A stretch of 59,439 nt of DNA from Oscillospiraceae bacterium. GTDB taxonomy: Bacteria > Bacillota_A > Clostridia > Oscillospirales > Oscillospiraceae. The stretch is from positions 1-59,439 of the forward strand of contig SVLP01000013.1 in assembly GCA_015067895.1 (NCBI GenBank), written 5' to 3'. The position numbers and the translations under genes were made by a program. Positions 41,901-48,719 of the stretch are shown piece after piece (positions within the stretch are counted from its first letter, which is position 1; each line of letters begins with the position of its first letter). The notes beneath the pieces are model-generated. The model saw only the letters and a program-made list of their open reading frames with translations. It had not been told where the DNA came from and searched no databases.

Positions 41901-42973
41901 AGCTGGGCATCGAGGGTGCCACCGTCTCCATCGGCTCCGCCGTCTTCGCTGAGGACTGGAGCAATGGCAACCGCGGCATTCTGGGCTTCGTTCCCAAGGA
42001 CGGCGACACCATCTCCACCCTGGAGCTGAACAAGCTGTACCGCTACTCCAACAACCTGCTGTGCGCCATCGACATGACCGGCGAGCAGCTGTGGAACTGG
42101 ATGAACCAAGTCGCCGACTACTACGATGTCAACGAGGACGGCGAGGTCTATCTGAACTCCTCCGTCTTCGGCGTGGATACCTTCTACGGCGTCGAGTATG
42201 TCATCGATCTGACCCAGCCCTACGGCCAGCGTCTGGTCAAGGCCCTGTACCAGGGTCAGGATCTGAAGAGCTACGAGGGCTCCATCCGCTGCACCCTGAA
42301 CTCCTACCGTCTGTCCGGCGGCTATGGCTTCTTCGAGGCCACCGGCCTGACCGAGGCCGACTGCTGCTGGACTGCTTCCCAGTACCTGGGCTCCGACCGG
42401 GCTCCCGTTCCCACCCAGCTGGGCGAGTATGTGGCCCACATGGGCACCGTCACCCCCGCTGACGCCGTCTCCCACGGCATCGACACCTCCTGGGGCATCA
42501 TCACCGAGGCTCAGCCTGAGCCCGAGGTCATCGCCTCCGGCTGGTCCGGCTACACCACCTGGACGCTGACCAGCGACGGCACCCTGACCGTGTCCCCCAC
42601 CGCCGAGCGCTACAATGGCAAGTGCAACATGGCCAACTACCATAAGGTGAACGGCGTCCTGACCCTGCCCTGGAGCGATTACGCCGAGCAGATCACCAAG
42701 GTCGTCATCGAGGATGGCGTCAACTCCGTGGGCCAGATGGCCTTCTACGGTCTGCCCAACTTGACCGAGGTCGTCCTGGCGGACTCCGTGGATGATATCC
42801 GCAACTACGCCTTCAAGAACTGCACCAGCCTGACCACCATCGATCTGAACAAGGTCGTCGTCCTGCGCGAGGGCGCCTTCTACGGCTGCACCAGCCTGAC
42901 CGACGTGGATTACTCCAACGTCGTGGTCATCGCAGAGTGGGTCTTCTCCCGCACCGGCGTCACCTATCCCTGA
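38984..42973 (+). CDS. Secreted tandem 5'-nucleotidase with C-terminal leucine-rich repeats
   Basis: 1329 residues. A signal peptide (1-28, VSLMPSVWA-AE) sends it out of the cell. Two complete nucleotidase/UshA-type modules follow: module 1 (about 34-575) with DTSDIHGQL, DTGDTVQGT, LGNHEFNYG, MSHSGVD and GHEH; module 2 (about 590-1155) with STTDMHGRS, DNGDTIQGN, MGNHEFNFN, ASHNGYG and GHDHT. Each has its own substrate-binding C-domain (YRYENWFYQITMSG / YRYSNNLLCAIDMTG). Residues about 1180-1329 form BspA-type leucine-rich repeats (VVIEDGVNSVGQMAFYGLPN, YAFKNCTSL, GAFYGCTSL). No LPXTG or membrane anchor. It probably scavenges phosphate or nucleosides from nucleotides. Strong codon bias suggests high expression. 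Confidence 0.93.
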   Translation: MKKNTVSRMLSVILAICMVVSLMPSVWAAETDDTVEILMLDTSDIHGQLYATDYTADVSASGTYRQGLTRVATYVKEMREQYANVFLADTGDTVQGTPMTYYFAFEEHTMEDPTVKALRTMGYDMWVLGNHEFNYGMTVLNEQVDYAISESTETESQITMSMANYLAAETNNDESKDWATWRGFEPYVIREYDGVKVAIMGIGNHGVPMWDVPANWEGIYFADPIETYDHYEAEMLEKADLIVLMSHSGVDVGDGTGRIRQLVETHDSVDLVFSGHEHRDGVTNITDKSGKVIPVVSPSTKCNKIGQALITYNKADGTYTIEAENVSMRNYAIDSELETILKPYEDATWNDYMLQPIGTASGDFSAKDMCIAPSAFMDLINRVQLAYTYDYNGLNTPDDPSDDQMAQLSISAPLTSGSAENIIPAGDIVLGDLFRLYRYENWFYQITMSGKEVKTWLEYAATDRRKLDSTYHDVIYGDGFHYEVDTTAPEHSRIVKMTYNGAPVTDDQVFTVVLNNYRFNGGGGYVEYLNEQGVEFIPNDPDRIIYSTQYDMIQGEDQGQARNMLANYIRAKGTIAPEITSTWKLIEGIPETFEFAVVSTTDMHGRSTKFDVATQKEDVNSMVRAATVIKGLREQYGDDMVLVDNGDTIQGNLVAQYAINQKTDVLNPMMEIMLDLGYDTWTMGNHEFNFNPDQRDTQAQFALESGMTALAANITLLSDGVNMFGEDAKAGDPFYAPYVVKTLTDDFGREVNVAVIGFGNPANATWDLASNYPNMQFSSLENPEGDLSYEFQKWIDIVNENEDVDVIVIASHNGYGNAEGTSLENQTQYATANSVGADLVIAGHDHTARITTVNNADGEAVHVVNAGGSNVNLNTVTVTFDANGGVADVAIEAENIALANVAGDEETAAKTQHWYDETYEWASAPLGTFDNGWSELAADFEGKTNNQMVTFQNALVDFVHKGQIWCSWQSYEELGIEGATVSIGSAVFAEDWSNGNRGILGFVPKDGDTISTLELNKLYRYSNNLLCAIDMTGEQLWNWMNQVADYYDVNEDGEVYLNSSVFGVDTFYGVEYVIDLTQPYGQRLVKALYQGQDLKSYEGSIRCTLNSYRLSGGYGFFEATGLTEADCCWTASQYLGSDRAPVPTQLGEYVAHMGTVTPADAVSHGIDTSWGIITEAQPEPEVIASGWSGYTTWTLTSDGTLTVSPTAERYNGKCNMANYHKVNGVLTLPWSDYAEQITKVVIEDGVNSVGQMAFYGLPNLTEVVLADSVDDIRNYAFKNCTSLTTIDLNKVVVLREGAFYGCTSLTDVDYSNVVVIAEWVFSRTGVTYP

Positions 42974-42995
42974 TGCTCCATAATCCCTAAGCACC

Positions 42996-43022
42996 GGGCG
43001 GCCCTTTCGGGCCGCCCTTTTT
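42996..43022 (+). terminator. Terminator of the nucleotidase gene
   Basis: GGGCGGCCC / GGGCCGCCC stem, TTTC loop, TTTTT tail. Confidence 0.9.
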
Positions 43023-43046
43023 ATGTTCCTCACCTTGAAAAACCGG

Positions 43047-43075
43047 TTGCAATCCGGGCAGGAAAGTGGTAAAGT
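43047..43075 (+). promoter_or_regulatory. Promoter of the DAHP synthase gene
   Basis: TTGCAA (43047-43052), 17-bp spacer, TAAAGT (43070-43075). Confidence 0.6.
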
Positions 43076-43105
43076 GTATTTATCTTTTTCGAGAGAAGGC
43101 TTACC

Positions 43106-44137
43106 ATGAAAAACATGAACTTCAAACGCAAGCTCCCCGTGCCCAAGGAGATCAAGGAGCAGTACCCCCTGACCGCCTCCCTGGCCGCCATCAAGGAGAC
43201 CCGCGACCTTGAAATCGCGGACATCTTCACCGGCAGGAGCGACCGGATGGCTCTGGTCATCGGCCCCTGCTCCGCCGACCGGGAGGACGCGGTGCTGGAC
43301 TACTGCGAGCGGCTGGCTAATTTACAGGAGCAGGTGAAGGATCGTCTGATCCTGATCCCCAGAGTCTACACCAACAAGCCCCGCACCACCGGCGAGGGCT
43401 ACAAGGGCCTGCTGCACCAGCCCGACCCCGAGCGTCGGGAGGATATGCTGGAGGGCGTCATCGCCATCCGGCGGCTCCACACCAACGTGCTGGCCAATAC
43501 CGGCCTTTCTACCGCCGACGAGATGCTCTATCCCGACAACTACCGCTATCTGAGCGATCTGCTGTCCTACGTGGCCGTGGGCGCGAGAAGCGTGGAGAAT
43601 CAGGAGCACCGGCTGACCTCCTCCGGCATCGCCGTGCCCGTGGGCATGAAGAACCCCACCAGCGGCGACATCAGTGTCATGCTCAACTCCATCCTGGCGG
43701 CCCAGAAGTCCCACACCTTCATCTACCGGGGCTGGGAGGTGGAGACCACCGGCAACGATCTGACCCACGCCATCCTGCGCGGTTATGTCAACCGCCACGG
43801 CGAGGCCATCCCCAACTACCACTTCGAGGATCTGGAGCACCTGTATCAGGTCTATTCCGCAAGAAATCTTCAGAATATGGCCCTGATCGTGGATGCCAAC
43901 CATTCGAACTCCGCCAAAAAGTACGCGGAGCAGCCCCGGATCTGCAAGGAAGTCCTCCACTCCTGCCGCCACGACCCCCGCATCCGGAGGATGGTCAAGG
44001 GCTTCATGATCGAAAGCTATCTGGAGGGCGGCTCCCAGAAGATCGGAGAGCACATCTACGGCAAATCCATCACCGACCCCTGCATCGGCTGGAACGACAC
44101 CGAATGGCTGGTCAAGGAGATCGCAGAGCTCATTTGA
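43106..44137 (+). CDS. aroF: 3-deoxy-7-phosphoheptulonate (DAHP) synthase, class I
   Basis: First step of the shikimate pathway: PEP plus erythrose-4-P to DAHP. 343 residues, matching the E. coli AroF/G/H type rather than the Bacillus AroA type. ALVIGPCSADREDAVLDYC (about 49-67), PRVYTNKPRTTGEGYKGL (PEP and metal site), GARSVENQEHR, GMKNPTSGD and VDANHSNS are all present. The N-terminal extension typical of feedback-sensitive members (about 40 residues) is there, so control by an aromatic amino acid is likely. AGAAGG SD. Which paralogue letter applies is not decidable. Confidence 0.93.
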   Translation: MKNMNFKRKLPVPKEIKEQYPLTASLAAIKETRDLEIADIFTGRSDRMALVIGPCSADREDAVLDYCERLANLQEQVKDRLILIPRVYTNKPRTTGEGYKGLLHQPDPERREDMLEGVIAIRRLHTNVLANTGLSTADEMLYPDNYRYLSDLLSYVAVGARSVENQEHRLTSSGIAVPVGMKNPTSGDISVMLNSILAAQKSHTFIYRGWEVETTGNDLTHAILRGYVNRHGEAIPNYHFEDLEHLYQVYSARNLQNMALIVDANHSNSAKKYAEQPRICKEVLHSCRHDPRIRRMVKGFMIESYLEGGSQKIGEHIYGKSITDPCIGWNDTEWLVKEIAELI

Positions 44138-44140
44138 TGC

Positions 44141-44175
44141 AAAAACGCAGAACCGGCGATGGTTCTGCGTTTTTT
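44141..44175 (+). terminator. Terminator of the DAHP synthase gene
   Basis: AAAACGCAGAACC / GGTTCTGCGTTTT stem, 6-nt loop, TTTTTT tail. Confidence 0.9.
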
Positions 44176-44329
44176 ATGAAGTATTGCTGACGCAATATGA
44201 AGTTGCTTCGCAATGAAGTATCCTTCGGATATGAAGTAAAATTTGCCCCATGTGCGTCAGCACACTTCATTGCGTCAGCAACTTCATACACCGCAGGTGT
44301 ACTTCACTTGCCGCAGGCAAATTTCATTG
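44176..44329. repeat. Mini-hairpin array 1 with ATGAAGT/ACTTCAT spacers
   Basis: Seven tiny hairpins with 3-4 nt loops separated by constant 7-mers. Left half: ATGAAGT then ATTGC-TGAC-GCAAT, TGC-TTC-GCA, ATCC-TTC-GGAT, each followed by ATGAAGT. Right half: TGTGC-GTCA-GCACA, TGC-GTCA-GCA, ACACC-GCA-GGTGT, TTGCC-GCA-GGCAA, followed by ACTTCAT, ACTTCAT, ACTTCAC and ATTTCATTG. The halves are inverted around 44238-44250. Non-coding. Confidence 0.85.
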
Positions 44330-44362
44330 AAAAAAGGACTTGCCAACGGCAAGTCCTTTTTT
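44330..44362. terminator. Bidirectional terminator flanking tRNA-Ser
   Basis: GGACTTGCC / GGCAAGTCC stem, 3-nt loop, AAAAAA before and TTTTTT after; on the minus strand it ends the tRNA transcript. Confidence 0.85.
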
Positions 44363-44364
44363 CT

Positions 44365-44456
44365 TGGCGGAGCAGCAGGGATTCGAACCCTGGCGACGCT
44401 TTCACGCCCTACGAGATTTCGAGTCACGCCTCTTCGACCAGCTTGAGTACTGCTCC
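44365..44456 (-). tRNA. tRNA-Ser(CGA)
   Basis: 92 nt including encoded CCA. Acceptor GGAGCAG / CTGCTCC, D-arm CTC-AAGCTGGTCGAA-GAG, anticodon loop CTCGAAA (anticodon CGA reads UCG), long class II variable arm of 19 nt and T-arm CAGGG-TTCGAAT-CCCTG. The anticodon stem CGTGA/TCTCG has one T-T mismatch. Discriminator base G as expected for serine. Confidence 0.93.
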
Positions 44457-44492
44457 ATAACGGAGTCATTATATCAGCAGTCCGGGGAAAAA

Positions 44493-45431
44493 TCAATCCC
44501 TTTCTTGGACGGACAGGATCCATCCAGCCAGATCGCCGATGACGTCGGAGCCGATGTGGCGTTCTGCGGCGAATTCCTTCTTTGCATCGGCGATGGAGTC
44601 GGAGACGGCGGGCACGAAGGCGTGGTTCAGGCCGGGATAAAGCCGGAAGGTCACGTTTTCCCGATCCCCCAGAAGCTGGCGATACAGCGCGAAATCCATC
44701 GCCGCCTTCACCTGGACATCCTTTTCACCCTGCATAATCAGCATGGGCTTGCGGGTCGAAGCCAGCCAGTCGGCCACGGTGGGCTGGCCTATCTCCTTGA
44801 AATAGTACAATGTGGTACCGTTGCCGACCTTTTTCCTTTTGGCTTCCTCGTCAGACAGATCATAGAGCCCGGCGAAGGTCTGGCGGAGCTGGGCCAGCTG
44901 CTTCTGGCCGATTTTTCGGGCAAGCCCCTTCATCCCCGCCACGGCCTCCGCGGTCTGCTCCAGCAGCACCTCCTCCAGCCGCCGGGGGGTGCCCGCCAGC
45001 AGGATCAGGCCAGCAAAATCGCCGCCCTCGCATTCGATCCGGGGCGCCAGCATGGCTCCCATGCTGTGCCCCACCAGGAAGACCCGACCGGGGTCGATGC
45101 GGCTGTCTGCCCGCAGGAGTGCCGCCGCCAGAAGGGCGTCCTCGATGGTCTCCTCCCAAACGGTGATGGGATGCTTCTTGTCCAGCACCATTTTCAGGCC
45201 GTGGGCGAAGCTGCGCTTGTCATAGCGGACGGAGGCGATGCCCCGCTCCGCCAGTCCCTCCGCCAGATCCCGGAAGGGGGTCAGCTTTCCGACTTTTTCG
45301 TCCATATTGCTGCTTCCCGAGCCGTGGACCAGCACTACGCCGGGGAAGGGATCGTCCCCCTCCGGCAGGGTCAGGATACCCTTCAGGGGGAAGCGGGTGT
45401 TTTGTCCGAGGATGATGGGTTCGCGTTTCAT
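44493..45431 (-). CDS. Alpha/beta hydrolase (dienelactone hydrolase/esterase-like)
   Basis: 312 residues, serine hydrolase fold. VVLVHGSGSSN (32-42) is the oxyanion loop, GHSMG (121-125) holds nucleophile Ser123, MLIMQGEKDVQV supplies the acid and LNHAF the histidine near the C-terminus. No signal peptide, so cytoplasmic. The substrate is unknown; an esterase or acyl-peptide role would fit. GGAGGATT SD. Monocistronic, leftward, 36 bp from tRNA-Ser. Confidence 0.87.
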   Translation of the reverse strand: MKREPIILGQNTRFPLKGILTLPEGDDPFPGVVLVHGSGSSNMDEKVGKLTPFRDLAEGLAERGIASVRYDKRSFAHGLKMVLDKKHPITVWEETIEDALLAAALLRADSRIDPGRVFLVGHSMGAMLAPRIECEGGDFAGLILLAGTPRRLEEVLLEQTAEAVAGMKGLARKIGQKQLAQLRQTFAGLYDLSDEEAKRKKVGNGTTLYYFKEIGQPTVADWLASTRKPMLIMQGEKDVQVKAAMDFALYRQLLGDRENVTFRLYPGLNHAFVPAVSDSIADAKKEFAAERHIGSDVIGDLAGWILSVQERD

Positions 45432-45458
45432 GAGAATCCTCCTTGTCCAAGCATATCT

Positions 45459-45488
45459 GTAGGGAACGGCCTATGTGCCGTTCCCGCA
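45459..45488. repeat. Family C palindrome
   Basis: GTAGGGAACGGC, 6-nt loop, GCCGTTCCCGCA. Confidence 0.7.
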
Positions 45489-45503
45489 GTGTATCGAAAA
45501 ACG

Positions 45504-45681
45504 TGTCATTGCGAGCCAGTGCGCACACTGGCGTGGCAATCTCCCGGATTTTTGAACATTTTTAGTTGGTAATCTGGCGTTTTTCGTTCTTTTTAGGAGA
45601 TCGCCAGAAGGTGAATTGCCCCGAAGGGGCAAGAGAAGCCACCCTGGGGTGCACCAGTCTGCGGACTGGTTCGCGATGACA
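45504..45681. repeat. Family B palindromic repeat with inserted module
   Basis: TGTCATTGCGAGCCAGTGCG start, TCGCGATGACA end, inner GTGGCAATCTCCCGG / AGGAGATCGCC, and the module AGAAGGTGAATTGCCCCGAA...GGGGCAAGAGAAGCCACC. It sits between two family C palindromes and fills the gap. Confidence 0.75.
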
Positions 45682-45710
45682 TCCAAATTTTGAAGGTTTT
45701 CTACAGTCTG

Positions 45711-45739
45711 AGGGAACGGCACGCAGGCCGTTCCCTACG
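45711..45739. repeat. Family C palindrome
   Basis: AGGGAACGGC, 7-nt loop, GCCGTTCCCT, directly past the sdpI stop. Confidence 0.75.
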
Positions 45740-45742
45740 GAA

Positions 45743-46825
45743 TCAGGGGAGTCTCGTCAGAAGTGCTTCATACAGCGCCCGGGTGGCAGTCTCGTCTTTA
45801 TCGTTCAGGATCAGCACATCGTCACCGGAATACACGACGATACAGGCATCCGTGCCGGTGTAGCTGTAGCGGGTGTGATTGCCGAACTCCTCATTGGAGA
45901 AGAAGCCCATCATCAGCCTGGCACTGGCGAAGCCCCACTCCCGGATGCCCTCCGGGGCGGAATCCCGGAATTCGATGGAATCGATCTTCTCATAGGGGAC
46001 GGTGGAGTCGTTGTGGTAATCGGCGTCGATGACCAGGGCGGTGTCGGTGCAGGTGTAGTCGATATTACCGGTGAACAGGACGATGCCCACGCCCACCAGG
46101 ATCACCGCCGCCAGGGTCATGGACACAGCCATGATGACGGGGTGATTTTTCAGATCCTTATTGACCTGGGACTCGGTATAGGTGCCCGCCGCCTGCTGCT
46201 TCTTCGCCAGATTCCAGGAATAGACCATGGGCACAACTGCCAGCAGAATGACCTGCAGGGGCAGCAGGAAGAGCAGGCTCTTTTCGGGGACGAAGCCCAT
46301 CAGACAGAAGAGAATGCCGCCGATGACCCATACAAAGCCCGCGAACCGGTGGGTCTTGTTCCAGTTTTCCTCATTGTAGAGCGTCCACTTGATTTTGATG
46401 CCCAGGGTGGAGTTCTGCTTGATCTTGGGCAGCCAGTTGCCGATGGCGATGAACAGCAGACCCAGCATGGGGAACAGCAGGGAGCTGAGGTTCAGCTCTT
46501 TGCCCAGAGCCAGGGAGTAGATGACGACGGAGCTGACGATGCTCATGGCAGGGAAGATCAGCCCCACCAGATTCATCACCTTCTCATTGTGACCCCGGTT
46601 CTGCTTGTCCAGCCGGATGGCGAAGAAGATGACGATGTGGAAAAATAGCATCATCACCGGCAGTCCGAAGACGGCAAAGGGCTTGCCGCTGAAGCCGTCG
46701 GCGGCACCGTCCACGCCGAAGTGGGTGGGCAGCTGATCGGGCAATTTGTCCCACAGCAGCAGACCCAAGAGGATGGGCAGCAGCGTCACCAGGGACGTAA
46801 TGATCCAGTATTTCTTGTTTTTCAT
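45743..46825 (-). CDS. sdpI: SdpI-family membrane protein with DUF1648 and PH-like domain
   Basis: 360 residues. DUF1648 at the N-terminus (WIITSLVTLLPILLGLLLWD, then LPDQLPTHFGVDGAADG), then the SdpI core of several membrane helices (VSSVVIYSLALG, FPMLGLLFIAIGNWLPKIKQNSTLGIKIKW, NKTHRFAGFVWVIGG) and a C-terminal bacterial-PH-like domain (about 260-360). In B. subtilis SdpI gives immunity to the SDP toxin and sequesters SdpR. ATG 46825 overlaps the sdpR stop by 4 nt. No sdpC toxin gene is in the window, so it may serve as a stress sensor or defence against foreign toxin. Confidence 0.88.
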   Translation of the reverse strand: MKNKKYWIITSLVTLLPILLGLLLWDKLPDQLPTHFGVDGAADGFSGKPFAVFGLPVMMLFFHIVIFFAIRLDKQNRGHNEKVMNLVGLIFPAMSIVSSVVIYSLALGKELNLSSLLFPMLGLLFIAIGNWLPKIKQNSTLGIKIKWTLYNEENWNKTHRFAGFVWVIGGILFCLMGFVPEKSLLFLLPLQVILLAVVPMVYSWNLAKKQQAAGTYTESQVNKDLKNHPVIMAVSMTLAAVILVGVGIVLFTGNIDYTCTDTALVIDADYHNDSTVPYEKIDSIEFRDSAPEGIREWGFASARLMMGFFSNEEFGNHTRYSYTGTDACIVVYSGDDVLILNDKDETATRALYEALLTRLP

Positions 46826-47091
46826 GCTTCTTCTCCTTTCAAATCGGAAATCCACAGAAGAATTTCCTCCAAAACCGAGGCATTGAGCTCATAGAAAATG
46901 AATTTTCCCTCCCGGTTGTCCCGGATCAGCTCCGCCTCCTTCAGCACCGACAGATGCCGCGACACCGCCGCACCGGTCACATCAAAATGCGCCGCGATAT
47001 CCCCGGCGGCCATGGCTCCCGATTTCAGCAGGTTCAGGATCTCCCGCCGGATTGGGTCAGCCAGAGCCTTGAGTGTGCGCTGCAGGCTCAT
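46822..47091 (-). CDS. sdpR: ArsR-family autorepressor SdpR
   Basis: 89 residues; winged-helix ArsR/SmtB fold. LKALADPIRREILNLLKSGA, then GDIAAHFDVTGAAVSRHLSVLKEAELI (recognition helix) and EGKFIFYELN. No metal-binding cysteines, as expected for SdpR. ATG 47091 has AAGGAGGG upstream. Directly before the start lies a 25-bp dyad with TTTAACA/TGTTAAA arms, probably its own operator. In the Bacillus model the membrane protein SdpI captures SdpR when toxin is present. Confidence 0.9.
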   Translation of the reverse strand: MSLQRTLKALADPIRREILNLLKSGAMAAGDIAAHFDVTGAAVSRHLSVLKEAELIRDNREGKFIFYELNASVLEEILLWISDLKGEEA

Positions 47092-47107
47092 GTTGGATCC
47101 CTCCTTG

Positions 47108-47132
47108 TTTAACATTTAAGTTATTTGTTAAA
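47108..47132. promoter_or_regulatory. Probable SdpR operator
   Basis: TTTAACA, 11 nt, TGTTAAA: a 25-bp dyad with perfect 7-bp arms between the SD and the promoter region (TTGACA at about 47155-47160 on the minus strand). Confidence 0.65.
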
Positions 47133-47177
47133 TATAGGGTAGCACAGGATCGCCGACTTGTCAACAGAAAAATGCAG

Positions 47178-47415
47178 AGAGGGCGGCACTGCCCCCGCCG
47201 AGCACGTTCATTGACCGATACTGCTGATTTGTTCCTGAAGCGTAACAAAACGCTGTCATTGCGAGGCCGCAGGCCGTGGCAATCTCCAGGTACAGCCGCT
47301 CCATTACCGAAGCAGCAGATGGAGATACGGCTGCGATACACCTTTTGCGACGTTGTATCGCAATGAAACGTTATACCAGGAGATTGCCACGTCGCTTCGC
47401 TCCTCGCAATGACAG
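47178..47415. repeat. Family B repeat with one outer GGGCGG arm
   Basis: Left arm GGGCGGCACTGCCCCCGCC (47180-47200 region) without a right partner, then a family B copy (47253-47415) with CTGTCATTGCGAG / CTCGCAATGACAG ends and GGCAATCTCCAGGTAC / TACCAGGAGATTGCC inner arms. Confidence 0.75.
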
Positions 47416-47464
47416 TGGTAGTGGTTATCTGATTCGATCGCATCAACATTTCAGGAATGCGCCA

Positions 47465-47494
47465 AAAAGGAGCCTGTCCTTTCGGACAGGCTCC
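47465..47494 (-). terminator. Terminator of the SDR gene
   Basis: GGAGCCTGTCC / GGACAGGCTCC stem, TTTC loop; TTTTT on the minus strand. Confidence 0.85.
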
Positions 47495-47513
47495 AGATTG
47501 GGTCAAATGCAGA

Positions 47514-48359
47514 TTACACGCCGGAGTAAGCAGCGAAGCCGCAGTCGATGGGCAGGATGACGCCGGTGACAGCGGAAGCGAAGTTGTCGTCGGTCAGGAA
47601 CAGCATGCCGCCCAGCAGCTCGTTGGAGTCAACGAAACGACCGGAGGGAGTACCGGCCAGGATCTTGGCGGTACGGGCGGTGGGGGTGCCGTCCTCGTTG
47701 AACAGCAGAGCGCGGTTCTGGTTGGAGACGATGAAGCCGGGGGCGATGGCGTTGCAGCGGATGCCGGTGCCGGCGAAGTGGGTGGCCAGCCACTGGGTGA
47801 AGTTGGAGATGGCAGCCTTGGCGCCGGAGTAGGCGGGGATCTTGGTCAGGGGGATATAGGCGTTCATGGAGGAGATGTTCAGGATGTTGCCGGACTTGCG
47901 CTCAACCATGTCCTTGGCGAAGACCTGGGTGGGCAGCAGGGTGCCCTGGAAGTTCAGCTTGAACAGGAAGTCGATGCCGGACTGATCCAGATCGAAGAAG
48001 GTCTTCTGGCCCTCCTTGGCCTCATGCTGATACTCGTTGTCGGTGGTGGCACGGGGGTTGTTGCCGCCGGCGCCGTTGACCAGGATGTCGCAGGGGCCGA
48101 AGTCGGCCAGGATCTGCTGATGGACAGCCTCCAGAGCCTCCAGCTCCAGAACGTTGGCCTTGTAGCCCTTCATGATGAAGCCCTCAGCGGTGACTTCCTC
48201 AGCCAGCTTCAGGACAGCAGCCTCGTTCAGGTCCAGAGCGGCGACCTTAGCGCCAGCCTGGGCGTAGGCACGAGCCATATCGCCGCACAGAACGCCGCCG
48301 GCGCCGGTGACGACGACGACCTTACCGGTGAAATCATGAGTCAGGGGAAGATTAAGCAT
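47514..48359 (-). CDS. SDR-family oxidoreductase (mannonate/fructuronate reductase-like)
   Basis: Classical short-chain dehydrogenase of 281 residues. VVVTGAGGVLCGDMARAY (16-33) is the NAD(P) glycine motif, VNGAGGNNP (94-102) the NNAG region, and the catalytic set is Ser163/164, Tyr177 and Lys181 (YSGAK). The long insertion ATTDNEYQHEAKEGQKTFFD and overall layout resemble the SDR-type D-mannonate oxidoreductase (UxuB/YjmF) of Firmicutes, but no uronate genes are nearby, so substrate is uncertain. GGAGGTAA SD, strong codon bias and a good promoter point to high expression. Confidence 0.85.
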   Translation of the reverse strand: MLNLPLTHDFTGKVVVVTGAGGVLCGDMARAYAQAGAKVAALDLNEAAVLKLAEEVTAEGFIMKGYKANVLELEALEAVHQQILADFGPCDILVNGAGGNNPRATTDNEYQHEAKEGQKTFFDLDQSGIDFLFKLNFQGTLLPTQVFAKDMVERKSGNILNISSMNAYIPLTKIPAYSGAKAAISNFTQWLATHFAGTGIRCNAIAPGFIVSNQNRALLFNEDGTPTARTAKILAGTPSGRFVDSNELLGGMLFLTDDNFASAVTGVILPIDCGFAAYSGV

Positions 48360-48417
48360 GATAGATTACCTCCATAAATAAAATAGACAGTGGTACAGTT
48401 TGTCTTTTGACAGATAC

Positions 48418-48446
48418 ATTATAGTCGATTTTGGTGCCATGTGCAA
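48418..48446 (-). promoter_or_regulatory. Promoter of the SDR gene
   Basis: Minus strand TTGCAC (48441-48446), 17-bp spacer, TATAAT (48418-48423). A TGTCTTTTGACA dyad (48401-48412) lies just downstream and could be an operator. Confidence 0.7.
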
Positions 48447-48616
48447 CAGGAAAATCTTCTCCTCCGGCATTTTGTTCAAAAAGAACGAATTTTAACGGGG
48501 CTTTCTGTGAACAAATACCCCCTTAAGAGGTGGTTTTTCCGGAATATGGGAATTGATTTCAAGATATAAAGAGATCAGACAGGAGATATCCGATATTCCG
48601 GAAACGATACGATCCG

Positions 48617-48651
48617 GATATCTGATATCTGATATCTCTGTATCTTGTATC
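48617..48651 (+). repeat. Heptamer array (GATATCT)n
   Basis: GATATCT, GATATCT, GATATCT, CTGTATC, TTGTATC, ending in the -35 of the next promoter. A degenerate inverted counterpart lies at about 48562-48600. Confidence 0.65.
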
Positions 48652-48673
48652 TTTTTACAAAATATGTTATAAT
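48645..48673 (+). promoter_or_regulatory. Promoter of the DUF3048 lipoprotein gene
   Basis: TTGTAT (48645-48650), 17-bp spacer, TATAAT (48668-48673). Confidence 0.7.
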
Positions 48674-48719
48674 ACTAAAATCAAATGCCCGCCGGGGCAT
48701 TCGGAAAGGAATGGAACTC

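Noticed and set aside
40676..43033. 785-codon open frame on the minus strand opposite the nucleotidase gene
   Set aside because: Composition is Gly/Val/Asp/His-rich low complexity, as produced by antisense reading of strongly C-biased codons; no SD or domain. Similar mirror frames opposite pgcA (27671-29671), MATE/lplA (16597-18555), gcv and larA were dropped for the same reason.
44176..44329. CRISPR array reading of the 7-mer-separated hairpins
   Set aside because: Constant elements are only 7-9 nt and the variable parts are self-complementary, unlike CRISPR spacers.
45743..47513. A toxin gene (sdpC-like) next to sdpRI
   Set aside because: The flanking regions contain only repeats, terminators and the SDR gene; no secreted small peptide ORF with SD was found.
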